Below are positions 48,348 through 56,603 of a stretch of DNA of 64,000 nt, piece after piece (the stretch's first letter is position 1; each line of letters opens with the position of its first letter). The notes under the pieces were generated by a model. That model searched no databases and was not told the DNA's origin. It was given only the letters and a program-made list of their open reading frames with translations. The position numbers and the translations under genes are program-made. The stretch is from positions 3,357,001-3,421,000 of the forward strand of contig NZ_CP015199.1 in the NCBI RefSeq assembly GCF_001648155.1, given 5' to 3'. The stretch comes from Chryseobacterium glaciei. GTDB lineage: Bacteria; Bacteroidota; Bacteroidia; Flavobacteriales; Weeksellaceae.

Positions 48348-50083
48348 TGCAACAGAAAATTATTTACATATTATTTATCCTTTCTTCCGTAATTTCTTAC
48401 GGACAGGTAAGTATTAATGTAAATCCTGATAAAAATGATTATTCAGGAAAAGATGTTGTAAATCTTACCATCACTTTAGAAATGAATGGTAGCGAGTATA
48501 ATCAGCAAACGCCAATTCGTCTTCCGGATCTGTCAAAATTTAATATTATCGGTTCCGGATCTGTAAATAATACGTACATCGATCCTGCTACAAACACGGT
48601 AATTACGCAACGAGTTTCCCAACTTGCGCTTGAACCTAAGCAAAAAGGTAAGATCAAGATCGGTTCCGTTTTGGTTACGGTTAACAATAAAATTTATAAA
48701 ACAGAACCTTTCGATATTTTGGTAAAAGATGTTGAAAAGAAAACTGTTGCCAGTGCTTCAAATGATGTTTATCTGAACATGGAAATCGAAGACAAGGACG
48801 TTTATCAGGATCAGCCAACTGTTGCAGTTCTAAAAGTATATTCTAAAAATATGGATAACTTCAGGAAAGTGAAGAATATCCGTCTTCCTGAACAGGATAA
48901 TATCAATGTACATCCAGTAAACTTTACTAAATCTGAAATTGATCCTTCATCGAGTTACGGTAATATGGCTTCACAGGTTTTGGCGGTATTCATGGTGTTC
49001 CCAAATGAGGCAGGATATGTTGAGGTGCCTTCCGTTTCGGCTTCTGTTAGTACTTATTCCAATAAAAATAAAATAGTTTCCAATAAGGTTAAACTCAATG
49101 TGAAAAAACTTCCTGAGGGTTCTCCGGAATGCTTCAAAAATGCGGTCGGAAACTTTAATGTAAGTGTTTATAATGCTTCAAAAGAAAAGGTTGAGGTTAA
49201 AAAGCCGATCAATGTTGTCATAAAAGTTTCAGGGGAGGGGAATTTGTCTGATATGGAACTTCCTAAGATCGTAGAATCTCCGGATTATGAGATTTTTGCT
49301 CCTAAAATTACTTCAAATGTAGCTCCGGGAACCACCGGAATTAAAGGTGAGATCTTAGCGAGTTATATTGTGATTCCGAAAAAGGCGGGTGATATTCTTA
49401 TTAAAACAGAGCAGTTTGCTTTCTTTAATCCGGCGAGTAAAGAATATACAGATCTTGGTCAGGAAACGTTGGCCGTGAACGCGTTTTCACATGATCAGAT
49501 CATGGAAGCTAAAACCACGGTTGAGAAGGTAAATGAATACACCAACAACTTTTTGGAGACCGTAAATACTCCGGTTTTAAAGACAACTTCATTTAAAGTT
49601 AAAGAAAAAGGTAAATTCAACTGGGGTATACTTTTAACGAATATTGCCATTTTACTAGGATTATTTATTACTTATCTTTTATTTAAGACTTGGCAAAAAA
49701 AACGTACATTAGTTAAAGAAACTGTACCTTCAAAATCTTTAGGTTCTGTAGCAGAAACCGAAAATGAAATAAGACAAAGCTTAAAAACTGATATTAACGA
49801 TTATTTCAGTTATTTAGAAAACCTTAAAGATCATGAAGATTATCAGAAGTTCTTTCAAACCGTAGATGAGATGGATTCTGAGGTTAGAAATCAGTATTTC
49901 CAAAGCTCAGCAGAAGATTTCAGAAAGTTTCTGGAAGGGTACAAGGGTTCTGCAGTTGCCGAAGAATACAGAACTCTTTCGCAAAAGATACAGATAGAGA
50001 AATATGCTCCTGTAAAATCTTCCGAAGGAATGGATGAACTTTTGAAGGCAATTGTTAATTTGTATTCTCAGATTAGCAAATAA
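48347..50083 (+). CDS. batD: BatD, aerotolerance membrane protein
   Basis: A 578-residue protein beginning at the ATG that overlaps the batC stop. It has a signal peptide (IIYILFILSSVISYGQ), several periplasmic beta-sandwich domains (SINVNPDKNDYSGKDVVNLT; YLNMEIEDKDVYQDQPTVA; INVVIKVSGEGNLSDMELP) and a span near 430 (FNWGILLTNIAILLGLFITY), followed by a cytoplasmic helical tail. It fits the BatD 'oxygen tolerance' family. It ends the operon, since marC has its own promoter. Confidence 0.87.
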   Translation: MQQKIIYILFILSSVISYGQVSINVNPDKNDYSGKDVVNLTITLEMNGSEYNQQTPIRLPDLSKFNIIGSGSVNNTYIDPATNTVITQRVSQLALEPKQKGKIKIGSVLVTVNNKIYKTEPFDILVKDVEKKTVASASNDVYLNMEIEDKDVYQDQPTVAVLKVYSKNMDNFRKVKNIRLPEQDNINVHPVNFTKSEIDPSSSYGNMASQVLAVFMVFPNEAGYVEVPSVSASVSTYSNKNKIVSNKVKLNVKKLPEGSPECFKNAVGNFNVSVYNASKEKVEVKKPINVVIKVSGEGNLSDMELPKIVESPDYEIFAPKITSNVAPGTTGIKGEILASYIVIPKKAGDILIKTEQFAFFNPASKEYTDLGQETLAVNAFSHDQIMEAKTTVEKVNEYTNNFLETVNTPVLKTTSFKVKEKGKFNWGILLTNIAILLGLFITYLLFKTWQKKRTLVKETVPSKSLGSVAETENEIRQSLKTDINDYFSYLENLKDHEDYQKFFQTVDEMDSEVRNQYFQSSAEDFRKFLEGYKGSAVAEEYRTLSQKIQIEKYAPVKSSEGMDELLKAIVNLYSQISK

Positions 50084-50097
50084 TCAATTTTTTTTCA

Positions 50098-50105
50098 TAT
50101 TTTTG
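50098..50105 (+). promoter_or_regulatory. Probable -7 box of marC
   Basis: TATTTTTG, 22 bp before the marC ATG and 14 bp after the batD stop. TTAG at 50073 is a weak -33 partner. It suggests marC is not part of the bat transcript. Confidence 0.4.
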
Positions 50106-50127
50106 CGAAATTTTTAATTACAAAAAG

Positions 50128-50730
50128 ATGGAAGTTTTTAATGATTTTTCTATAAAAGAAATTATTACCTGTTTTATGGTTCTTTTCGCTGTGATCGATA
50201 TTATCGGTTCTGTTCCCATTGTTGTAAGCTTACAGCAAAAATTCGGACAAATTGAGGCAGGAAGGGCTTCTATTACTGCCGGAGTTATCATGATCATATT
50301 TTTATTCGTAGGAAATAAGATTCTAAAATTGATCGGAGTAGATGTAAATTCCTTTGCTATTGCCGGAGCTTTTGTGATTTTTATCATAGCACTGGAAATG
50401 ATTTTGGGTATTGAGATCAATAAAACGACGGAAGCAAAAGCTGCATCCATTGTCCCTATTGCGTTTCCGCTGGTTGCAGGTGCCGGAACTTTAACAACTA
50501 CGTTATCTCTGAGAGCTGAATTTCATGATATTAATATTATTTTGGGAATCGTTCTCAACACAATTTTCGTATATTTGGTGCTGAAATCAGCAAAATGGCT
50601 GGAAAGGAAAATGGGAGAGGCTACTTTGTCTATCTTACAGAAAGTTTTCGGGATCATCCTTTTGGCAATTTCAATTAAATTATTTACAGCAAACTTTGCA
50701 CAATTGGTGCAGAACTATATTAATTTTTAA
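50128..50730 (+). CDS. MarC family membrane protein
   Basis: A 200-residue protein with six spans. MarC features are FAVIDIIGSVPIVVSL near the N-terminus, FAIAGAFVIFIIALEMILG and PIAFPLVAGAGTLTTTLSLR (the conserved P-x-x-x-G-P/A-G segment). The family's transport function is unresolved, and its old link to multiple antibiotic resistance is doubtful. It is followed by a small membrane protein 5 bp later. Confidence 0.88.
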   Translation: MEVFNDFSIKEIITCFMVLFAVIDIIGSVPIVVSLQQKFGQIEAGRASITAGVIMIIFLFVGNKILKLIGVDVNSFAIAGAFVIFIIALEMILGIEINKTTEAKAASIVPIAFPLVAGAGTLTTTLSLRAEFHDINIILGIVLNTIFVYLVLKSAKWLERKMGEATLSILQKVFGIILLAISIKLFTANFAQLVQNYINF

Positions 50731-50735
50731 GAATC

Positions 50736-50930
50736 ATGCAGAAGTTTTATAAAGTATTTTTAGTACTATTCATCGTGTTTATCGCCATAAATCTTTATGC
50801 TTTAGACTGGCAGTCGGATGTTTTATCTGAGGATAATCTGAAGTTTGTATTTTCAATTGCTTCGGCCGTTATCGGGCTTGTTTTACTTTTTGTGTTAAAT
50901 ACATGGAGCAAAATCGGATTGAAAAAATAA
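50736..50930 (+). CDS. Small two-span membrane protein
   Basis: A 64-residue protein: FLVLFIVFIAINLYALDW and FVFSIASAVIGLVLLFVLN are the two spans, with basic ends (MQKFYK; WSKIGLKK). No family recognised. It lies 5 bp after marC, so co-expression is likely. A terminator follows at 50954. Confidence 0.6.
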   Translation: MQKFYKVFLVLFIVFIAINLYALDWQSDVLSEDNLKFVFSIASAVIGLVLLFVLNTWSKIGLKK

Positions 50931-50953
50931 CCTTTAACATTATTAAAATATAT

Positions 50954-50984
50954 AAACTCTTTCATTTAATGGAAGAGTTTTTTG
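50954..50984 (+). terminator. Terminator after marC operon
   Basis: AAACTCTT pairs with AAGAGTTT across a loop that can pair further, followed by TTTG. Confidence 0.6.
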
Positions 50985-51057
50985 TTTGCTTGATGTTTAG
51001 TCTGAATAATGTTAGAACACCTATTGGTGGCTGAGGCTCTCGAAAGCACCGACCAAT

Positions 51058-52026
51058 CTAAGAAACCACCAAATTCTTCAAAACTGCTTCTGACTTTAAT
51101 TCCGTTTCAATCCACTCTTTTTCAGGATTGCTTTGTGCGGTAATTCCGCCGCCAACAAAGAGATGGACAGCATTTTGATATAATTTTGCGCAACGAAGAT
51201 TAACGAAAAACTGAACGGTATCTTCTGTTTCAATTTTGATATAACCCGCATAAAATTCGCGAGGAAATTTTTCAATTTTTTGAATATTTTCTTTACAAAA
51301 ATCTTTCGGAATCCCGCAGACAGCCGGAGTAGGGTGTAATTCCTGAATAAGACGATCCAAATCCTCAGGTTTTATTTTGGCTTTAAAATCAGTTCTTAAA
51401 TGCTTGATATTCCCCGAAATATGATCGTGCGTTTTTGATATTTCAATTTCTTCGGAATAATGGGTAAGAATATTTTGAATATAACTTGAAACTGGCTTTT
51501 GTTCCTCAATTTCTTTCTCAGACCATTCCTCTGAGACAGGTAGAGTGCCCGCCAGGCTCATTGTTTCAAACTCGTGAGTCGTTTTATTGAATTTTCCTAA
51601 GACCTCCGAAAAAGCGCCAATCCAAGCGTTTTCACCATTATTGAAAATGTATCTGAAAGCGTTCGGATATGTTTTACATAAATTGTTGAAGCTTTCTTTT
51701 AAATCAATTTGATTAAAATCCTTGAAAATTTTCCTTCTTGAAAGGACTAATTTTGGAAGATCATTTTCATTAATAACTTGAATGACTTCTTTTAATTTTT
51801 GTAAATATTCATCTTTAGTTTCAGCGATGAAATTACTTTTATCTTCTGGTAAAGAGTTATTTGTAATGTTTTCTTGGTTGAATTTTTCCTGATCAATCTC
51901 AATAATATTTCCATCAAAATTAATTTGCCTTAAACCATCAAAAGAATGAAAATTAATTGAATTTTTACCTGCTTTTTCATCTGTTGAATACAGTTTTTCG
52001 TCAAAAGGAAATTTGAAATAAATCAT
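51058..52026 (-). CDS. menF: Isochorismate synthase
   Basis: A 322-residue chorismate-utilising enzyme. Conserved parts are LPKLVLSRRKIF, WIGAFSEVLGKF, ETMSLAGTLPVSE (the S-L-A-G-T loop), LHPTPAVCGIPKDF and RCAKLYQNAVHLFVGGGITAQSNPEKEWIETELK, with Glu metal ligands in the last. LHPTPAVCG marks isochorismate rather than salicylate or anthranilate synthases. It is shorter than the Escherichia coli enzyme, having lost part of the N-terminal half, as is usual in Flavobacteriia. It opens menaquinone synthesis. The rest of a men cluster is not here apart from menC. Confidence 0.85.
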   Translation of the reverse strand: MIYFKFPFDEKLYSTDEKAGKNSINFHSFDGLRQINFDGNIIEIDQEKFNQENITNNSLPEDKSNFIAETKDEYLQKLKEVIQVINENDLPKLVLSRRKIFKDFNQIDLKESFNNLCKTYPNAFRYIFNNGENAWIGAFSEVLGKFNKTTHEFETMSLAGTLPVSEEWSEKEIEEQKPVSSYIQNILTHYSEEIEISKTHDHISGNIKHLRTDFKAKIKPEDLDRLIQELHPTPAVCGIPKDFCKENIQKIEKFPREFYAGYIKIETEDTVQFFVNLRCAKLYQNAVHLFVGGGITAQSNPEKEWIETELKSEAVLKNLVVS

Positions 52027-52050
52027 GGATTGAATACTTTTCGAAAGCCA

Positions 52051-52923
52051 TTATCTGGAAATAATATATGAAATTCCCAAATTGATCTTTCTTTCTGCAA
52101 AGGTATTATTAGTCTTAAAAATCTCAAAATCAAATGACGAGTTTTTTAAGGAAAGATTCTTCATTTGGTATTGTTGATAATCTAATGACAGTAAAAATCG
52201 TTTCAAAATTCGATATTGAACTCCAAAAGTGAATCCGTAATTGTTTTGAGCCGTCTTGAAATCATCCAATTTATCTAAAACATTATTTTCAGGAACTAAA
52301 AACTGCATCTTATAAGTATTTCTGTTGATTAAAAATCCAACGAACGGGCGAATATTTTTCCATTCGTAGAATAATTTTAACTGAAGTGCGTATTCAAAAT
52401 GTTTATTATTAAATCTTTGGAACAGCAAAGGTTGATGATCTTCTGTGAAATAATATCCATTGAGATAAGTGTCTTCTTTATTCGCGTCCAGATCAAATGA
52501 AGAATTCCAATAATAAACGTTGGCAGAAAGCATTAATGATAACCTTGGAGTGATGATGCTTTTTGAGATCCAAACGCCCAGATTTTCTCCAAACTGTTGT
52601 TTTTTAGTTGAAAGTTCTTTGCCCCAACTGCTGTTTTTTAGTCCAATTCCTGCTTCAATTCCGTATTCTAATAAAGGGTATGATTTTATTTCTACATTAT
52701 TTTGGGTCGTTTTCAAATTATTTTTAATTTTGATTTCAGTAATAGAATATTTAGGTATTAAAACTTCCTTAGATACTATCTTTATGGGCTTTTCCAAATA
52801 TACCGTATCATAAACGATCACTTTTTCATAAACATACACCGTATCTATCTTTTTCCTCTTTTGGGCAAGAGAAAAATTAGCGACGATAAGCAATGAAATG
52901 ACAATTAGTTTTTTCAAGAACAT
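52051..52923 (-). CDS. Predicted outer-membrane beta-barrel protein
   Basis: A 290-residue protein with a signal peptide (KLIVISLLIVANFSLAQ). It begins with a strand-rich arm, DTVYVYEKVIVYDTVYLEKP, then an amphipathic strand pattern up to an aromatic end (KINLGISYIISR), which is usual in outer-membrane barrels. The arm has the DTVYxEK motif that also ends the sigma-factor fusion upstream (RDTIFVER). It starts 16 bp after that gene, so both are co-transcribed. By analogy with sigma/anti-sigma/barrel clusters of Bacteroidetes it may be the outer-membrane partner. Function unknown. Confidence 0.65.
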   Translation of the reverse strand: MFLKKLIVISLLIVANFSLAQKRKKIDTVYVYEKVIVYDTVYLEKPIKIVSKEVLIPKYSITEIKIKNNLKTTQNNVEIKSYPLLEYGIEAGIGLKNSSWGKELSTKKQQFGENLGVWISKSIITPRLSLMLSANVYYWNSSFDLDANKEDTYLNGYYFTEDHQPLLFQRFNNKHFEYALQLKLFYEWKNIRPFVGFLINRNTYKMQFLVPENNVLDKLDDFKTAQNNYGFTFGVQYRILKRFLLSLDYQQYQMKNLSLKNSSFDFEIFKTNNTFAERKINLGISYIISR

Positions 52924-52939
52924 GGTGAATTAATGATTT

Positions 52940-54046
52940 TTATCTTTCTACAAATATCGTATCCCTTTGGATAATTTTTTTGACAACAATTACTTTTTTT
53001 GGAGCTTCAACCGCTGAGTCTTTCAAAATAATTTTCTTTGATTTTTGATTTTTTTCTGTATTTTTTTCTTTTAAAATCAGTTTTGCTTCGGAAGTTGTTG
53101 TCTGCGTATTGGTTTGGTTTAAATTGTCATCATTGGAATTATCCACTTCTAAAATATCAGGCTTTTTTTGAGATGCGTTTTCATTATTATTGCTTTTATC
53201 TTTTAAGATTTCATCAGAATTAATGCTAACGTTTTCTTTTGTAAGTAGATTATTTTTAGGTTTTAATATAAAAATTGAAGCTATGATAATCAATAAAATT
53301 GTAGAACTGATGACAACTTTCTTTTTCCAGGCCTGATTTGAAGTTGAAGAAAAAGTAGCAGAATTAATCATTCCTTTTTCTGCAACCTTAAACTCTTTTG
53401 AAGGAGTAATATTAAAATCTGAAAATTTACTTCTGAAAGTTTGCGCCCATAACAATCCTCCAAAGCCCAAAAACACTAATAATTGAGCCAATTTCTTTTT
53501 GTTTTTCGGAGTGTTCTCGTCTACGATATTATTCAGCAAATAAGTTTTAATAGATTTTTTCGCTCTTAATAAATGAGATTTTGAAGTGTTAACAGAGATC
53601 CCGAGCGCACTTGAAATCTCTGCATGAGAATAATTTTCAATACAAAATAAATTGAAAACCGATTTGTGATGGGAAGGCAGATGGTCTATCGACAACAACA
53701 ACTCTTCCCTCGTGAAATCATATATAAAAATGTGTTTTTTTTCTTCTGAAACAGGATCGCTCATCTCTGAAAGGGTATCTGGAATTTCTGAAATTTCGGT
53801 GGTAGTGAAGATTTCTTTACTGCTTTTTCGGATGTATTGTAAAGCATTATTCACCACAATTTTTTTTAACCAAGCAAAGAGGAGTTTTTCATCTCTAAGC
53901 TGGTGTTTATTCTGTATCGCTGCGATGAAACTGTCCTGAACAATATCTTCCGCAGTGTAAATATCCTGTATATATCTGCGGCAAATCCCCAAAAGTTTTG
54001 GGGAGTAATTGCTGTATATTTTTTGCCAATTTGTTGAGCTATGCAT
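52940..54046 (-). CDS. ECF-type sigma factor fused to a membrane-anchored C-terminal region
   Basis: A 368-residue protein with the start placed at Met 54046 (MHSSTNWQKIYSNYSPKLLG), 13 bp after the upstream stop; a further ATG at 54100 would overlap that gene by 41 bp. Residues 10-175 are a sigma-70 family ECF factor: region 2 ICRRYIQDIYTAEDIVQDSF, region 4 LPSHHKSVFNLFCIENYSHA and the recognition helix SVNTSKSHLLRAKKS. Then come a hydrophobic stretch (LAQLLVFLGFGGLLWAQ, about 188-204), an anti-sigma-like segment (FRSKFSDFNITPSKEF), a clear span (VVISSTILLIIIASIFIL, about 243-260) and a Lys/Asn-rich tail ending in KKIIQRDTIFVER. In most relatives sigma and membrane parts are separate genes. 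It appears to be a fused signalling unit. Confidence 0.7.
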   Translation of the reverse strand: MHSSTNWQKIYSNYSPKLLGICRRYIQDIYTAEDIVQDSFIAAIQNKHQLRDEKLLFAWLKKIVVNNALQYIRKSSKEIFTTTEISEIPDTLSEMSDPVSEEKKHIFIYDFTREELLLSIDHLPSHHKSVFNLFCIENYSHAEISSALGISVNTSKSHLLRAKKSIKTYLLNNIVDENTPKNKKKLAQLLVFLGFGGLLWAQTFRSKFSDFNITPSKEFKVAEKGMINSATFSSTSNQAWKKKVVISSTILLIIIASIFILKPKNNLLTKENVSINSDEILKDKSNNNENASQKKPDILEVDNSNDDNLNQTNTQTTTSEAKLILKEKNTEKNQKSKKIILKDSAVEAPKKVIVVKKIIQRDTIFVER

Positions 54047-54059
54047 ATTTTTAGATTGC

Positions 54060-55052
54060 TTAGTTCTGGACAACATCAATGGAATGGAGGCCGTTGCCAA
54101 AAGAGTAGGGAGGCATGAAACTCTGTATTTCTACATTGTTGATGAAGACTTTCTGTTCTCCGTTATCATTATATCTAATCATGTAGATATTTTGATCGAG
54201 AACTTTCATTTCCTGTATAAAACTATACTGAGGATCTGTTATTAAAATCTCTGAACTATTTTTATAATATTTATTCTTTGACTGTAGATAAACATCATTA
54301 TTATCTAGAATAATTTTGTCTATAGCTCCTGTAGATGGACTTAATATCGGTGTCTGGATATTGGTTAATAAATTTCTATAAAAAAGAGTAGTGCCAGTAC
54401 CATATAAATAGAGGTTGGAACTATTGGAGGCAATTCCGTTACGATAAGTGTAATTTGTATTTAAAGGATAAAAAGTAGTATTTATAAAATAGCCAAAGTT
54501 ACTGACTCCATTTATTTTTTTATGAGCAGAAACATATACTTTCGAATCATGAACTGTAATAGAGCCAGAATCATTTTGGGTAAATTCATCTGTAAAAAGA
54601 ATTGTCTTTACTCCATTTTTCCAATAGCAGAATTCAAATCTTTCCGAAGGAGTTGCAGGGTTCAGATTTGTTGCTTGTCCTAATAAATAAATATCTCCAT
54701 TTTTAACATAAAAATCAAAAATCTGTGGAACGTTAGTCACTGGGACATTTAAATATTGATCAAGATCGAATCTTATACCATCTTTCCAGAATGTTTGATA
54801 ATTCATAGGTACAGTAGGAATTCTCCCTGCAATATATACATGGTTGTTTTCTGCAATTATTTTTCGAGGAATATAAATACTAGGTGGGAGATTGGTTTTT
54901 TGTCCGTTTTTCCAATAACAAGATTGATTGTTTTCTCTACCAGCAATATACACATCGTACGAAGCTACAGTTTTTTCTAATTCTTCGGTATTATTTTCTC
55001 TGCAGGAAAAAATAAATACAAGTAAAAATAAAAATGATAATAATGTTTTCAT
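54060..55052 (-). CDS. Lipoprotein with YWKNG repeats
   Basis: A 330-residue protein with a lipoprotein signal (LLSFLFLLVFIFSCREN, Cys17). The mature part has repeats of the form 'VYIAG...(C/F)YWKNG....L': DVYIAGRENNQSCYWKNG, HVYIAGRIPTVPMNYQTFWK, DIYLLGQATNLNP... FCYWKNG and so on, spaced about 45-60 residues. This suggests a beta-propeller. It lies 13 bp upstream of the sigma fusion in the same operon and could be the surface sensor or cargo. Function unknown. Confidence 0.7.
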   Translation of the reverse strand: MKTLLSFLFLLVFIFSCRENNTEELEKTVASYDVYIAGRENNQSCYWKNGQKTNLPPSIYIPRKIIAENNHVYIAGRIPTVPMNYQTFWKDGIRFDLDQYLNVPVTNVPQIFDFYVKNGDIYLLGQATNLNPATPSERFEFCYWKNGVKTILFTDEFTQNDSGSITVHDSKVYVSAHKKINGVSNFGYFINTTFYPLNTNYTYRNGIASNSSNLYLYGTGTTLFYRNLLTNIQTPILSPSTGAIDKIILDNNDVYLQSKNKYYKNSSEILITDPQYSFIQEMKVLDQNIYMIRYNDNGEQKVFINNVEIQSFMPPYSFGNGLHSIDVVQN

Positions 55053-55194
55053 AGTCTTTTTCTTATAAGATGTAAAAAAAGAAAAAGGTTGCAGTATTTA
55101 GTTAAAAATATTTTCTTTAAGATACTATTTTAATTTGAAACGATACAAATTTGTTAAAAGATGCAGAAAAATAAAGAAGTTGCAGCAAGTATAT

Positions 55195-55225
55195 ATAAAA
55201 AAAGACTCAAATTTTTTTGAGTCTT
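55195..55225 (-). terminator. Terminator after the hotdog thioesterase
   Basis: On the minus strand AAGACTCAAA-AAAA-TTTGAGTCTT followed by T7. Confidence 0.75.
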
Positions 55226-55247
55226 GTATTTTAATTTTAAATAGATC

Positions 55248-55676
55248 TTATTTTAAAAGAATATTGTTGGTCATTGTTGTATGATTAATCAATACACCTT
55301 TTTCATCTCGAATTTCAATTTCTGAAACGTGCATTGTTTTTCCTTTTCGGATAAATCTTGCAACTGCAGTTACGAGACCGTCTTTTTTACTTTTTAAGTG
55401 ATTGGAATTAATATTAGTTCCAACACCATAATATTTACTGCCATCAATGAAGATATTAGAGAGGCTAGATCCCATTGTTTCAGCCAAAACACAGCTTGCA
55501 CCACCGTGTAAAATTCCAAAAGGTTGGTGAACTTTAGGCTGAACAGGCATTGTTGCGGTTAAAGTTTCATTTTCCAGATCGATGTCGATGAATTGTATTT
55601 CCAACGTTTTAGCTAAAGTAACATCGTTTCCCCAACTGTTTAAAAACTGTAATATCTCTTCTTTAGTTTTTGACAT
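55248..55676 (-). CDS. PaaI/MenI-like hotdog thioesterase
   Basis: A 142-residue hotdog protein. The signature is QPFGILHGGASCVLAETMGSS (H-G-G-A with catalytic acidic residue E67-type), then GVGTNINSNHLKSKKDGLV and FIRKGKTMHVSEIEIRDEKG. Members include PaaI and 1,4-dihydroxy-2-naphthoyl-CoA hydrolase (MenI). The nearby menF and menC make MenI attractive, but the assignment is inference. It is preceded 32 bp upstream by an acyltransferase gene on the same strand. Confidence 0.8.
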   Translation of the reverse strand: MSKTKEEILQFLNSWGNDVTLAKTLEIQFIDIDLENETLTATMPVQPKVHQPFGILHGGASCVLAETMGSSLSNIFIDGSKYYGVGTNINSNHLKSKKDGLVTAVARFIRKGKTMHVSEIEIRDEKGVLINHTTMTNNILLK

Positions 55677-55708
55677 ACTTTATAAATGATAAATAATATG
55701 AATGTAAT

Positions 55709-56305
55709 TTAGCTTCTAGCTTCCTGATCATTTCCCATAATGTTTGGATTCCAGTTTTCAGGGATCTTTGGTCCTATGTCATTTTTGATATAATAATCCT
55801 GGATTTCTTTCATTATTTCTGAAAAGGGAGCGCTTGCCAATCTTTCATAAGGAATGGTATAACCTAGGTATACAATGTTTCTTTTAAAATCTCCGGCAGC
55901 AAGAACAATCGGAACTTTTGCAGCCAGAGCCATATGATAAAACCCTTTTCTCCATTTTGGAACCCAGCTTCTTGTACCTTCCGGAGTAATCACAAGGCTG
56001 AAATCTTCTTTTGCAAACTGATCTGCAACAAATTTCACCAAATCATTTTTCTGGCTTCTGTCGATACCAATTCCTCCCAAACCTCTTACTACGCTTCCGT
56101 ACCAAGCTTTTGTGTGGGCATCTTTAATGATTATTTTTAAAGGTTTCCCCAAAGACCAATAGGCAAGATTTCCTAATAAATATTCCATGTTGTGGGTGTG
56201 TGGTGCTACAACAAGAATGCATCTGTCCAGACTGTTTACATCGCCTTGTAGAACGACCTTCCAACCTAACATTTTCAACATCAATTTGCCAATCAGTTTT
56301 TTCAT
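55709..56305 (-). CDS. PlsC-like acyltransferase
   Basis: A 198-residue protein starting at MKKLIGKLMLKMLGW (a longer frame to 56335 adds ten residues after a different Met). It has the two main PlsC motifs: VAPHTHNMEYLLG, in which H36 is followed by E41 where Asp is normal, and VITPEGTRSWVPKWRKGFYH. It belongs to the 1-acylglycerol-3-phosphate acyltransferase superfamily; the H-x4-E variant is a conservative change. It could act on phosphatidate precursors or on another lipid. It lies 32 bp upstream of the thioesterase. Confidence 0.8.
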   Translation of the reverse strand: MKKLIGKLMLKMLGWKVVLQGDVNSLDRCILVVAPHTHNMEYLLGNLAYWSLGKPLKIIIKDAHTKAWYGSVVRGLGGIGIDRSQKNDLVKFVADQFAKEDFSLVITPEGTRSWVPKWRKGFYHMALAAKVPIVLAAGDFKRNIVYLGYTIPYERLASAPFSEIMKEIQDYYIKNDIGPKIPENWNPNIMGNDQEARS

Positions 56306-56353
56306 ATACTTTGATTTAAAAACAAAAAAGTACAACCAAATGGTTATACTTTA

Positions 56354-56361
56354 CAAATATA
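56354..56361 (-). promoter_or_regulatory. Probable -7 box upstream of the acyltransferase
   Basis: On the minus strand TATATTTG, 49 bp before the acyltransferase ATG. A TTTG lies upstream but at 23 bp, slightly too far. Confidence 0.4.
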
Positions 56362-56378
56362 TTGAAATATTATCGCTC

Positions 56379-56441
56379 TTAAAACAAACCGGTGATTAAA
56401 TCTACGATTTTCATTACTATTTCTAGTGCTAATTGTACCAT
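56379..56441 (-). CDS. Possible 20-residue amphipathic peptide
   Basis: A short minus-strand frame, MVQLALEIVMKIVDLITGLF, in the gap between PspC and the acyltransferase gene. It is strongly amphipathic when drawn as a helix (E, K and D on one side; L, I, V, F on the other), and resembles phenol-soluble-modulin-like or type I toxin-like peptides. TTCTG, 18 bp and TATCTTCG upstream form a moderate promoter match. It is too short to be judged by coding statistics and could be chance. Confidence 0.3.
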   Translation of the reverse strand: MVQLALEIVMKIVDLITGLF

Positions 56442-56603
56442 TTGTAAGTGTTTTGATTTGGGTTATTAATTGTTTACGAAGATAAGATAATTTCTTGATA
56501 TGCAGAACTTAAATTTAGTTTTTTTGTTGTTTTTGAGAGAAGAAGAGTGTGAATTTCAAACTGTTGCTTTCCATTCACACCTTCAGCCACTCTCTTCAGT
56601 TTA

